Notes: generated by a model not told the origin, from the letters alone. 64,000 nt of DNA from Enterocola sp045611845 (GCA_045611845.1 JAZKXZ010000025.1:248001-312000), one strand, 5' to 3'. Shown: positions 17,365-25,967, numbered from the stretch's first letter. Numbers and translations: made by a program.

Positions 17365-18182
17365 GAAAGTTTTTTGCCTTAATATTATGCTTTGTTTGCT
17401 TTACGGCTACTTGGGCGCAGGATACTCCTGCAGAAGCAAAGGTGGACCCATTTGCAGCACTAGAGGTGAGAGGTAGATTGTCTCTTTTTATAGAAGAAAT
17501 AGAAACATTACTTGCCAATGTGTCTTCTGCAAAACAAAAGCAACTTAAAAAAGCAGAAAAGTCGCTTAAAGCAGTAGAAAATAAGTGGACTTTGTATAGC
17601 ACTGCTCATGGAGATGTTATTGCTTCAGAAGAAAGCCTAATGGAAGTAGTTGTGGCATACGAAGAGCGCAAACAATTATTGGCAGACTCTATAGCATCAC
17701 AACTTCACAAACTCGACTCTTACGATAAGTTTGAGAGTGCAGAAGTTTTTATAGAATCTCAAATAGAACCTTATAACGAACTATATAACCAAGCAGTAGA
17801 ATACTCTATGCTAAAACAAACTGCATCACTACTAGAAAAACTTAAAACCAAAGAAGGACTTACCTTTAGTGATATTACAGCTCGTTACGAGGACTCTAAA
17901 ACTATATCAGAAGAATATCCAGCCCTTAAAAAGAGAATGGAAGAATTAGAAGAGGAGTATGTAGAAATTAAAGGACTTTCAGAAAAAATACAGACTGCAG
18001 AATATAAACCATTTCTAACTAGGATAAAAGATTACCTATATAGTTTTGCTGCAGTGGCAATGCTACTTATGTTTGCCAACATGGTACAAGCAAAAATACA
18101 AGCATTCCAACAAGTGCGTAAGAGCGCCAAAGAGTATCAAGAATTATTAAAGAAAAACGAAGAAGAAATACCTTCCATTTAA
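17361..18182 (+). CDS. Coiled-coil envelope protein with one C-terminal membrane segment
   Basis: A 273-residue protein from the ATG at 17361, coupled to the previous gene by an ATGA overlap. A signal peptide (MRKFFALILCFVCFTATWA) is followed by about 190 residues of charged helix (LEEEYVEIKGLSEKI near its end) and one hydrophobic segment near residues 225-245 (FAAVAMLLMFANMV), then a short Lys/Glu-rich cytoplasmic tail. This layout puts a periplasmic coiled coil on an inner-membrane anchor and recalls TssO-type proteins of the Bacteroidota T6SS membrane complex, although no sequence motif proves it. The tail could touch TssK or the RING-FHA protein encoded next. Confidence 0.6.
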   Translation: MRKFFALILCFVCFTATWAQDTPAEAKVDPFAALEVRGRLSLFIEEIETLLANVSSAKQKQLKKAEKSLKAVENKWTLYSTAHGDVIASEESLMEVVVAYEERKQLLADSIASQLHKLDSYDKFESAEVFIESQIEPYNELYNQAVEYSMLKQTASLLEKLKTKEGLTFSDITARYEDSKTISEEYPALKKRMEELEEEYVEIKGLSEKIQTAEYKPFLTRIKDYLYSFAAVAMLLMFANMVQAKIQAFQQVRKSAKEYQELLKKNEEEIPSI

Positions 18183-18187
18183 ATATA

Positions 18188-20563
18188 ATGGCTATGAAAA
18201 CTTGTAAATTTTTATGTTTAGCATTTTTAATGCTAATAGCAGTAGGTTGTTCAGAAGGTAAATTAGATAACACTACCAGTGAAACTGAAAATCTTGAACT
18301 TTCTGATATTCAATTCGATGAGAATTATAAGGATTTCTCAATAGGGGTGCATTTCAAAGATACCTTTATGCCAAAGAAAAGACTTCACATTGGCAAGATA
18401 AAACTAAATGTTACAGAATATGATTCTGATATGAATAAGATTACAGAATCTGCTCAGCCAATTTTCAGAGGAGCTAAAAACCTTCATTCAGAAAAGATAA
18501 AAGATTTAGGCATCAAAGGTCTAGTGCTAGTGGACTTGTCTTTAGACGAATTGCAAATAGAAAAAGAGAAAGAGGCAGTAGAAAGTTTGAGAGAGTTTGT
18601 TTTTGAAAACCAACTATATGTAGCCTTTATGCAAGATGGCAAGGTGAGCCCAACTTATCCTGCTACAGATTATGTTCTAGACAATTACTTTATTCCAAAT
18701 CAAGCTCCTAAAAAATTATTTGGTAGTATAGTTGCTAAGATGGATGAGATGAAAAGTGAAGATTCTGAATTTTTCTCACAAACAGCAACAGAAAATAAAG
18801 TACTTATTGTGTTTTCCGACGGACATATCTACAATGGTGATAAACCTATAGATTCTAAACACTTTGAGTATCAAGAAATATTACTAAACCAAACAAAGCA
18901 AGACGATAAACTACAATTTTGTTATGTAAACTTTAACGAAGAAAAAGACGACGAGTTTGCAGTGGAGAATGATGTAGAAAACATATTCACATACATTTGC
19001 AAAGGTTTGGGTGGAGCGTATATTCCAGACGTGGATATGAAACAAATAGCTACAGAGGTAATGCGTGGTAGAGATAGTGAAAAAGTGGATTTTAGACTAA
19101 AACTTACAAATCCAGATCATAAAATTTACCGTGGCGACGAAAGAATACTTAAGGTTAATTGTATGTATGATGGAGAGCTACTTTTCACAGGTTCTAAATC
19201 ATATTCTTTAGGTAGTGTGTATAAACCTATTATAGTCAATGGTTCTGGTTTATATAGCGTATTAATACAAGCCGCAGTATTTACATTAATATTAGTATTA
19301 TCCATCTACGTGGTATTTCAACTAATAGTACCTTATGTGAAATATCGTATCTTCAAGTATAAATACGTAACCAAATATACAGGGCCAAATATGAGTTGGA
19401 GAGGCATCCAAGTGCCAGATTCATGCTACTATTGTAAAACACCATTCGAGATAGGCGACGAGATAGTAGTGAAATGTGAGCACGTTATGGATATGTCTTG
19501 TTGGAAAGAAAACTTATACAGATGCCCTGAATATGGCAGAAGATGCAATTTAGGAAAACACTATTACAACGACAAAAACATTTTCGATAAGAAAAATGCA
19601 CCTTATTATATGAAGTGGCTTTTAGCTGGTACATTGGCAGGGTTCGTAGCATGGTTCTTCTTTATATTAGGTACCTTCCACTCAGATCTGTCATTTATAA
19701 ATGGAATATATGATAAGGTTTCGCAATTTGACCCTTTAAGAGATATGGTGTTTGGTTTACACAATAATGTAACATCAGGCATGTTTGCTGCACCATACTT
19801 TGGTTTCTTTATGTGTTTCTGTTTAACCCTTGCCTTAAGTTTACTTTCTAGTCATGGTAAATGGGTGTATAAACGCACAGCTGTAGTACTTATAAAATCT
19901 TTAGTAGCAGGTATATGTGGTTATCTTACATATCTATTAGTAGTGTTGGCACTAATCGCATTCAAGCTAAAAGGTTATTATTATATGATAGACTGGATAC
20001 CATGGGCGTTAAATGGTTATATAGTGGCATATGCTGTAGCATTTAAAACAGATATTAAACTGAAAAAAGCATTAATGGGTGCAACTATTTCTATGGTATT
20101 CTCAATAGCCTCAATGTATCTTTGGAATTATTCAACACATTCACACATAGATACTAGAGATTTATTATTGGTAAGTTGTTTAATATATGGCATAGGCTTA
20201 GCAGCCAGTCTTGCTATAAATTTCCCACAATCTGAACGCTATTTTATAAAGGTGGAAGGACCTATTAAAACTATGGAGTTGGCACTTTATAAGTGGATGA
20301 ACGCACAAGTTATAAACCGCTGCGTTACCATAGGTAAGTCTGTGGATTGTAATCTGCAAATGTCTTGGGATATAAATAGTGCCATTGCCCCAAAACAAGC
20401 AGAACTAAAAATGATAGGAGGTAATATCTATCTTATTCCACTTGAAAACGGCGTTACTTTAAAAGGTAAACCAGCTATTATAGACCGTCGTATTCACCTT
20501 TACCATGGTGACCATTTTATTATAGGACAAACTAAATTCACATACGTAGAACACGATGTGTAA
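18188..20563 (+). CDS. vWA-like/RING-like/FHA polytopic membrane protein, candidate E3
   Basis: A 791-residue multidomain protein. A lipoprotein-type signal ends in AVGC (about residue 18). Residues about 75-300 look like a vWA domain (LVLVDLS, VLIVFSDG). The first membrane segment is at about 352-382. A RING-like zinc site follows: C413-x2-C416, C430-x-H432, C438, C446 and C453, with Asp435 where a RING usually has His or Cys. Six further hydrophobic segments come next (about 477-680), then a C-terminal FHA domain (VTIGKSVDCNLQMSW, DHFIIGQTKF). Topology puts vWA in the periplasm and RING plus FHA in the cytoplasm, where the E1, E2 and Ubl act. A RING recruiting the E2 would make it a membrane E3; FHA would read phospho-Thr. 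The zinc site could be merely structural. Last gene of the operon. Confidence 0.75.
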   Translation: MAMKTCKFLCLAFLMLIAVGCSEGKLDNTTSETENLELSDIQFDENYKDFSIGVHFKDTFMPKKRLHIGKIKLNVTEYDSDMNKITESAQPIFRGAKNLHSEKIKDLGIKGLVLVDLSLDELQIEKEKEAVESLREFVFENQLYVAFMQDGKVSPTYPATDYVLDNYFIPNQAPKKLFGSIVAKMDEMKSEDSEFFSQTATENKVLIVFSDGHIYNGDKPIDSKHFEYQEILLNQTKQDDKLQFCYVNFNEEKDDEFAVENDVENIFTYICKGLGGAYIPDVDMKQIATEVMRGRDSEKVDFRLKLTNPDHKIYRGDERILKVNCMYDGELLFTGSKSYSLGSVYKPIIVNGSGLYSVLIQAAVFTLILVLSIYVVFQLIVPYVKYRIFKYKYVTKYTGPNMSWRGIQVPDSCYYCKTPFEIGDEIVVKCEHVMDMSCWKENLYRCPEYGRRCNLGKHYYNDKNIFDKKNAPYYMKWLLAGTLAGFVAWFFFILGTFHSDLSFINGIYDKVSQFDPLRDMVFGLHNNVTSGMFAAPYFGFFMCFCLTLALSLLSSHGKWVYKRTAVVLIKSLVAGICGYLTYLLVVLALIAFKLKGYYYMIDWIPWALNGYIVAYAVAFKTDIKLKKALMGATISMVFSIASMYLWNYSTHSHIDTRDLLLVSCLIYGIGLAASLAINFPQSERYFIKVEGPIKTMELALYKWMNAQVINRCVTIGKSVDCNLQMSWDINSAIAPKQAELKMIGGNIYLIPLENGVTLKGKPAIIDRRIHLYHGDHFIIGQTKFTYVEHDV

Positions 20564-20566
20564 TTT

Positions 20567-21352
20567 TTATTCACTCCACATCACACCTTCCCATATTTCG
20601 TACGACTTGAGTGCTTGATTTACAAACATCTTCCAGCCGTTTGAAATGCGTGCCCCGCATGTTTCGGCTTGACGCAAATATAAGGTTTCGATCGGATTAT
20701 AGATAAGGTCATAAACAACGTGGTCTCTTGTGATGCAGTGATATGGAATATTAGGGCATTCCTTCACATTTGGGAATGTACCCACAGGCGATGTGTTTAT
20801 AAGCACTGTGTGCGCTCTGATTATCTCGTCTGTTAGTTCGCCGTATGTAAGACCATTTTCTACATTGTTTCTAGACACAAACTTATATGAAATACCAAGT
20901 AAGTCTAGTGAATATGCAATAGCTTTACTTGCTCCACCAGTGCCTAGGATAAGAGCTTGTTTGTGACTATCGTTGATAAGTGGTTTAAAAGACTCTGTAA
21001 AACCATACCAATCGGTGTTGTAACCTTTTAGGTATTTGCTGCCGTCTTCACGAGTTTCTACTTTCACTACATTCACTGCGCCCATTGCGCTTGCGTGCTC
21101 GTCAAGTTCGTCAAGATAAGGAATAACAGCTTGTTTGTATGGTATAGTTACATTTAGCCCTACAAGCATAGGGTGCTCCTTAATAATATTAGGGAACTCC
21201 TCTATACTGCTTATCTCAAACTTTAAATACTCAGAAGAGATTCCTTTCTGGGCAAATCTCTCGTTAAAAAACGTAGGAGAAAGAGAATGGCACAGAGGAT
21301 TTCCAATGATGCCGTACTCTTTAGTTATGTTTTTGCTTATTTTTCTTAACAT
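20567..21352 (-). CDS. aroE: Shikimate dehydrogenase
   Basis: A 261-residue AroE that reduces 3-dehydroshikimate to shikimate with NADPH. Diagnostic residues: PLCHSLSP (19-26) for substrate, NVTIPYK with the catalytic Lys73, NTDWYG with Asp114, and the dinucleotide loop GTGGASKA (137-144). The annotated start overlaps the DedA gene by 32 bases; the family normally begins just before YGIIG, so the true start may be slightly downstream at a non-ATG codon. It converges with the 3' end of the secretion operon with only 3 bases between stops, and ends a four-gene minus-strand operon. Confidence 0.96.
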   Translation of the reverse strand: MLRKISKNITKEYGIIGNPLCHSLSPTFFNERFAQKGISSEYLKFEISSIEEFPNIIKEHPMLVGLNVTIPYKQAVIPYLDELDEHASAMGAVNVVKVETREDGSKYLKGYNTDWYGFTESFKPLINDSHKQALILGTGGASKAIAYSLDLLGISYKFVSRNNVENGLTYGELTDEIIRAHTVLINTSPVGTFPNVKECPNIPYHCITRDHVVYDLIYNPIETLYLRQAETCGARISNGWKMFVNQALKSYEIWEGVMWSE

Positions 21353-22091
21353 AGGTTTTAATTACAAAGTAAATAATTAATAGAACAAAAAGAGCCATAA
21401 TCACCACAGAAAGTTCGTGGCTATATGCTTCAATTAGGTCTTGTTGACCTTGGGCAATGTAACCCAGTAATGCAAGAACGCAGTTCCAAGCGCCAGCACC
21501 TAGAGAGGTGAAAAGGCAGAATGAAAGTAGGTTCATTTTAGCAAGACCAGCAGGGATAGAAATAAGTTGTCTTACCGCTGGTATAAGTCTGCCAATAAGG
21601 GTAGAAACATTGCCATGTTTTACAAAATAGTCTTCTGCCACTTGTATCTTCTCTTTGCTTAGAAGGCAAAGGTGTCCTATCTTGCTATCGGCAAATTTAT
21701 ACATAATAGGTCTGCCAAGCCAAAGGGCTAAAAAGTAATTGATAAGTGCTCCAATAAGTGCGCCTAATGTACCAAAAATAACTACTAAATAGATATTTAA
21801 ACTGCTTCCTTCTTTGCTTGCAATATATGCAGCTGGAGGAATTACAATTTCAGAAGGGAAGGGAATGAAAGAACTTTCCACAGCCATAAGAGCAGTAATG
21901 GTATAGTAGTTCATGTTTTCTTCATACCATTTTTCTACTACTTGAATTATGCTTGGGTTTTCTACTACCTCTGCAACTTCTGCAGTTTCTACGATTTCTA
22001 CTGTATTTACTTCTTCTACTTTTGCGCTGTCTTGGCTAAATGCACATGTTGCAAATAGCATAGCAGCAATTAAACTAATTACTTTTTGCAT
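21321..22091 (-). CDS. DedA/SNARE-associated-type membrane protein
   Basis: A 256-residue polytopic membrane protein of the DedA family, undecaprenyl-phosphate or phospholipid carriers in the inner membrane. The core ESSFIPFPSEIVIPPAAY and the GRLIPAVRQLISIPAG segment are the two family signatures. Unusually it starts with a signal-peptide-like segment (LIAAMLFATCAFS) and a Glu/Val-rich stretch of about 40 residues before the DedA core. It overlaps the TPR gene upstream by 17 bases and aroE downstream by 32 bases, so the three are probably translated together. Confidence 0.88.
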   Translation of the reverse strand: MQKVISLIAAMLFATCAFSQDSAKVEEVNTVEIVETAEVAEVVENPSIIQVVEKWYEENMNYYTITALMAVESSFIPFPSEIVIPPAAYIASKEGSSLNIYLVVIFGTLGALIGALINYFLALWLGRPIMYKFADSKIGHLCLLSKEKIQVAEDYFVKHGNVSTLIGRLIPAVRQLISIPAGLAKMNLLSFCLFTSLGAGAWNCVLALLGYIAQGQQDLIEAYSHELSVVIMALFVLLIIYFVIKTYVKKNKQKHN

Positions 22092-23478
22092 TATTAAGTG
22101 TATTATAAAATTCTTGTTTCGCTAGTTCGTCTGGTTCTTTGTCAAAAGCTTTTTGTGCAGCATCAAAATCGCCCAATACGGTGTAACAACGTGAGATAAA
22201 GATGTTTACATGGTGCATATCAGGACAATCCTTTTCCACCTCAAGAGCAATTTTTAGTGCTTTATTAGGGTTGTTTGCATTCAAATAATATTGAGCCACT
22301 ATCATGTGAATGTTAGGGTCTTTTGAGTCTCTTAATAGTTCTCTGTTAAGTTTGTCGGCTTGAGCACGTAGGCCTTTGTCTTCGCCTAAAATCTTAGCTA
22401 CAAAAGACTTATAGAAATGATTCTCAGGGTCTAACTCCCACGATTTCACAGCTGCTCTATATCCTTTTTCTGCTTGGTCGTCTAAAATGTAAGCCACTGC
22501 TAGTGAATGATATATCTCAGCTCTGTCTGGGAATTCTACTAGCACAGTCTTAAATAAATTAATAGCCTTTTTAGGCTTGTTCATAAGCAGATAGCATTCT
22601 GCCTTTATGATTAATACCTCATAATCATTTGGGTCTAGCTTCTCTGCGTCGTCTAGATATTTAATAGCTTTATTAAGGTTGCCTTTCACCTTATATACTC
22701 TAGCTATATTTTTTAGACATGCAAGGTTTGTGTCATCTATGGCAAAGGCAATGTCAAATGCCTTAATAGCTTCGTCTAGGTCGTTGCTTCTAGCCATAAG
22801 ATTACCAAGGTTTATCCAAGTGATATTGTCGTATGGGTCTTCGTCTAGATGTTCTTGAAGCATTTTTATACCTTTTTCTGCTTCGCCCATCGACTCGTAA
22901 CATAAAGCAATATTATTTATTGCTGCCACCCTATGTATAGAATCATTTAAAATCTTCTTTAGGTATTTAATAGCAAATAAATAATCATTAGCAGTCATAG
23001 CAATAAGAGAAACATCATTATAAAGGTCTGCTTCCCTTATGTCTGTGGTGGCTAAGATATGGTCTATAGTAGGATATACCTTGTCGTAATCGCCCACTCT
23101 GAGTGCGCACTCAATAATGAGCTTCATAAGATATTCTCTCAGAGAATCTATCTTGTCGTCGCTTCTTTCTTCGTCGCCATCTTCGATATCTTCCTCTTCC
23201 TTCTCTTCTTTATATTCTTCAGGTTGCTCTATATTATATCCTTCAGCGTCATCTTCTGGTAGTTCGTTGTACCATTCATCTAGCCCGTCGTCTATAAAAT
23301 TATTGCTTATGCCCATATCGATAAGTGATATGGTATATTCTGCCACATCAATTATCTCATGGTATTTTCCAAGACCATAAAGAATATCAGTTAGGTCCAA
23401 TAACTCCTTCGTACTGAAATTATTGATGCCATCATCTAAATATCTTTGATAAATATCTTGTTGATTAAAATTACTCAT
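22075..23478 (-). CDS. TPR repeat protein
   Basis: A 467-residue cytoplasmic protein with about ten tetratricopeptide-like helices from residue 125 on (for example NITWINLGNLMARSNDLDEAIKAFD and YEVLIIKAECYLLMNKPKKAINLF, given by position about 215-320). A very acidic linker (about residues 85-110, EEKEEEDIEDGDEER) separates a short N-terminal helical part from the TPR array. No signal peptide. It is a scaffold of unknown partner, conserved in Bacteroidales next to the AI-2E exporter family gene, with which it overlaps by 8 bases. Confidence 0.85.
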   Translation of the reverse strand: MSNFNQQDIYQRYLDDGINNFSTKELLDLTDILYGLGKYHEIIDVAEYTISLIDMGISNNFIDDGLDEWYNELPEDDAEGYNIEQPEEYKEEKEEEDIEDGDEERSDDKIDSLREYLMKLIIECALRVGDYDKVYPTIDHILATTDIREADLYNDVSLIAMTANDYLFAIKYLKKILNDSIHRVAAINNIALCYESMGEAEKGIKMLQEHLDEDPYDNITWINLGNLMARSNDLDEAIKAFDIAFAIDDTNLACLKNIARVYKVKGNLNKAIKYLDDAEKLDPNDYEVLIIKAECYLLMNKPKKAINLFKTVLVEFPDRAEIYHSLAVAYILDDQAEKGYRAAVKSWELDPENHFYKSFVAKILGEDKGLRAQADKLNRELLRDSKDPNIHMIVAQYYLNANNPNKALKIALEVEKDCPDMHHVNIFISRCYTVLGDFDAAQKAFDKEPDELAKQEFYNTLNNAKSN

Positions 23479-24571
23479 TTTTTATCTCCTCCTTTTGTGT
23501 TGCGCCTATCTTTAATACATAATACTCATAATAAGAAACTATGAGTGTAGTAATAGGTAGTGCAATAATCATGCCTAAAATTCCAAACATCGCTCCCCAT
23601 ATAGACAATGACAACAAAATAACAGCAGGATTTAGTCCTGTGGCATCGCCCATTATCTTAGGAACTAAAACTGCATCAACAATTACCTGTATAATACCAA
23701 ATGCTAATACGATGTATAAAACATAAAGTCCGAAACTCTCTCCATATTGAGCAGATTGCACAAGTGCAACAAATAAAGCTGGAATCATACCTAATGTGTG
23801 CATATATGGTATCATATGTAGCACAGCAATAAGCAGACCTAGACCAATTGACATTCCAAGCCCCATTATACTAAATGCAATAGCAAATAAAGTACCCACG
23901 ATAATAGAAATTAGTGCTTGTTTTCTAAAGTAAGTATTCATATAAGTTCCCATATCATGAATCAACTTAATAGAAAACTCTCTGTATTGTGCTGGTACAT
24001 ATTTGTTCCATTTGTCAGACAAATTATCAAAGTCTTTCATAATAAAGAAAAGATAAAGTGTAAACAAAAATATAACTACTGCACCTGCCACATACTTAAG
24101 CGAAGCAGAAACCACCTCGAAAGCCTGTGGGACTAAGTCGTTTATAAATTCATCATATGTAAATTCTTTCAGCCATTGCTCAAAATTGAGTGAAGCAAGG
24201 AAAGTTTCTAAATGTGGTTTAATAAAACCAGGATATTGAGATGCGTTTTTATTTGAAACAAACTGCTGAGCAAGAAACTGTAAATCCGACAATTCCTTGC
24301 TCAAACTATTTAAAATGAAATAAACAAATGTACCAATTAGTCCTATAAGTAAGATTAAAACTATTACTACGCTTGCAGTTCTGTTCTTAATTTTCAATTT
24401 ATTTTGAAAAAAGTTTACAAACGGATTTAGCATATATGCCACAAACCAAGCCGCCACAAATGGTAACAAAACGTCGCCTAGCATATATACAGCGTATATA
24501 AGTAGCGCAAATATGCTTAATCTAATAATTAATCTAACAGTAGAATCTAGTGTAAATGGTTTTTCAAACAT
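23471..24571 (-). CDS. AI-2E family transporter (PerM/YhhT-like)
   Basis: A 366-residue membrane protein of the AI-2E transporter family. It has paired N-terminal membrane segments, a periplasmic helical part (LSKELSDLQFLAQQF), a second bundle (FFIMKDFDNLSDKW) and the conserved C-terminal block PKIMGDATGLNPAVILLSL with GAMFGILGMIIALP. Substrates vary in this family (autoinducer-2, ions), so none is claimed. It is the first gene of the aroE operon and starts at a back-to-back promoter. Confidence 0.88.
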   Translation of the reverse strand: MFEKPFTLDSTVRLIIRLSIFALLIYAVYMLGDVLLPFVAAWFVAYMLNPFVNFFQNKLKIKNRTASVVIVLILLIGLIGTFVYFILNSLSKELSDLQFLAQQFVSNKNASQYPGFIKPHLETFLASLNFEQWLKEFTYDEFINDLVPQAFEVVSASLKYVAGAVVIFLFTLYLFFIMKDFDNLSDKWNKYVPAQYREFSIKLIHDMGTYMNTYFRKQALISIIVGTLFAIAFSIMGLGMSIGLGLLIAVLHMIPYMHTLGMIPALFVALVQSAQYGESFGLYVLYIVLAFGIIQVIVDAVLVPKIMGDATGLNPAVILLSLSIWGAMFGILGMIIALPITTLIVSYYEYYVLKIGATQKEEIKNE

Positions 24572-24594
24572 TTGCTACATAAATTTAAAATGTT

Positions 24595-24602
24595 TACATT
24601 TG
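24595..24602 (+). promoter_or_regulatory. -7 promoter box, rightward
   Basis: TACATTTG, full match to TAnnTTTG, 37 bases before the gene at 24639. It is the left half of a perfect 16-base palindrome with the leftward box. Confidence 0.6.
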
Positions 24603-24610
24603 CAAATGTA
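24603..24610 (-). promoter_or_regulatory. -7 promoter box, leftward
   Basis: The same TACATTTG box read on the minus strand, abutting the rightward box. It serves the AI-2E/aroE operon, whose first start is at 24571. Confidence 0.6.
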
Positions 24611-24638
24611 ATTAATAAACATAGTTTATACAATTTTT

Positions 24639-25253
24639 ATGGATAAAAATTCGTTAATATTAGAGATAAAAAACGATTTAAATTCAATTAAAAAACAAGT
24701 AGAAGTTACTCTTGCTAAAATAGATGTACTAGAGGCACTAATTAAGTTAGAAGTTAGGAGTGAGGAGTTAGGAATTGTAACAAAATCTGAGAGTAGGGAC
24801 AATGCGTGCATTGTCCGTGAACTAGATGCAGAAGAGGTTGCAGAACCTGTCGCTGTTTCGGTCGCTGAGCCTGCACCAGAACCAATCGAAGTTCCTGTTG
24901 AAATTGCAAAGGTAGCTCCGATTGAAGAGCAAAAGATAGAACCAAAATTAGACAAAGAGTCAGAGAAAGAAGATGTTAAGGAAGAAATAATTCCTAACTC
25001 CTCACTCCTCACTCCTAACTGCGAAGCACAAGTGCTTCGCAACCTAATGTCAGTGATTGGCTTAAATGATAGATTCCGTTTCCGTCACGATTTGTTTTCA
25101 AATAGCGACGAACTTTTTAGAGAAACTATAGATATACTAAACAAAATAGAAAACTTTGATAGCGCAGTAGATTATTTAATGAAGAAGTTTGAGTGGGACG
25201 AGGAAGATGCTACTGTGGTATATTTTTACGATATTATAAAACCAAAATTCTAG
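24639..25253 (+). CDS. Conserved hypothetical protein with in-frame repeat insertions
   Basis: A 204-residue protein of unknown function. Residues 1-37 form a coiled coil (ILEIKNDLNSIKKQVEVTL). Residues about 130-204 are a helical domain common in Bacteroidales hypotheticals (VIGLNDRFRFRHDLFSNSDELF ... AVDYLMKKFEWDEED, positions 135-190). Between them lies a low-complexity Glu/Pro/Val/Ala linker. Both edges of the linker are encoded by copies of the intergenic 'actcctaact' repeat in opposite orientation (24752-24776 and 24989-25020), and two short perfect palindromes (24797-24816, 25020-25041) lie alongside. The frame stays open through all of them, so repeats appear to have expanded the linker. 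Confidence 0.8.
   Translation: MDKNSLILEIKNDLNSIKKQVEVTLAKIDVLEALIKLEVRSEELGIVTKSESRDNACIVRELDAEEVAEPVAVSVAEPAPEPIEVPVEIAKVAPIEEQKIEPKLDKESEKEDVKEEIIPNSSLLTPNCEAQVLRNLMSVIGLNDRFRFRHDLFSNSDELFRETIDILNKIENFDSAVDYLMKKFEWDEEDATVVYFYDIIKPKF
24752..25041. repeat. Inverted pair of short repeats plus two palindromes inside a gene
   Basis: Left copy 24752-24776 is the reverse complement of the right copy 24989-25020, which has one extra 7-base unit. Palindromes: 24797-24816 (9-base arms, ggacaatgc/gcattgtcc, 2-base loop) and 25020-25041 (10-base arms, tgcgaagcac/gtgcttcgca, 2-base loop). The right palindrome directly follows the repeat. Confidence 0.85.
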
Positions 25254-25257
25254 TATA

Positions 25258-25932
25258 ATGAAACTATATGTTGTTCCTACACCAATAGGAAATTTGGAGG
25301 ATATGACTTTTAGAGCCATAAAAGTTCTAAAGGAAGTGGATTTTATACTTGCAGAAGACACACGTACGTCATCGGTTTTATTAAAACATTTCGAGATAGA
25401 TAACAAACTTTGGGCACACCATAAATTCAATGAGCATCAGTCTGTAGCCTCTGTAATAGAGCATCTTAAAGCAGGACAAACAGGTGCTGTAATTTCAGAT
25501 GCAGGCACGCCAGGGCTTTCAGATCCTGGTTTTCTTGTGGCTAGAGAATGTATAAAAAATGGAATAGAAGTAGAATGTTTGCCAGGGGCAACAGCTGCAA
25601 TTCCAGCACTTGTAAACTCAGGTTTGCCTATGGATAGATTTTGTTTCGAAGGTTTTCTGCCACAAAAAAAAGGTAGAAACACTCGTCTTACATTGTTGCA
25701 AGAAGAAACTCGTACCATGATATTTTATGAGTCTCCATATCGTGTGCTAAAAACTTTGAAACAATTTGCAGAATTCTTTGGGGAAGATAGACTAGCGTCA
25801 GCTTCTCGCGAAATCTCAAAGCTTCACAATCAAACAGTTAACGGTACTTTGGCAGAACTAATAGAGCATTTTACCAAAACAGAACCAAGAGGGGAGTTTG
25901 TGCTCGTAGTAGCAGGTGCAAGCAAGGATTAA
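25258..25932 (+). CDS. rsmI: 16S rRNA 2'-O-methyltransferase RsmI
   Basis: A 224-residue tetrapyrrole-methylase-fold enzyme that 2'-O-methylates C1402 of 16S rRNA with SAM. The order is typical: VPTPIGNLEDMTFRA at the N-terminus, EDTRTSSVLLKHF, then SDAGTPGLSDPG (about 81-92), LPGATAAIPAL and EGFLPQKKGRN. It begins 4 bases after the upstream gene. It is shorter than E. coli RsmI (286) because the small C-terminal domain is missing, as in other Bacteroidota. Confidence 0.95.
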   Translation: MKLYVVPTPIGNLEDMTFRAIKVLKEVDFILAEDTRTSSVLLKHFEIDNKLWAHHKFNEHQSVASVIEHLKAGQTGAVISDAGTPGLSDPGFLVARECIKNGIEVECLPGATAAIPALVNSGLPMDRFCFEGFLPQKKGRNTRLTLLQEETRTMIFYESPYRVLKTLKQFAEFFGEDRLASASREISKLHNQTVNGTLAELIEHFTKTEPRGEFVLVVAGASKD

Positions 25933-25967
25933 TAAAAGAGATAAATTAATATTTAAATAAAAACATT

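Noticed and set aside
24626..25042. 138-codon minus-strand frame, Ser/Thr-rich
   Set aside because: It is the mirror of the repeat-rich linker gene on the plus strand; low complexity and no promoter or family pattern.
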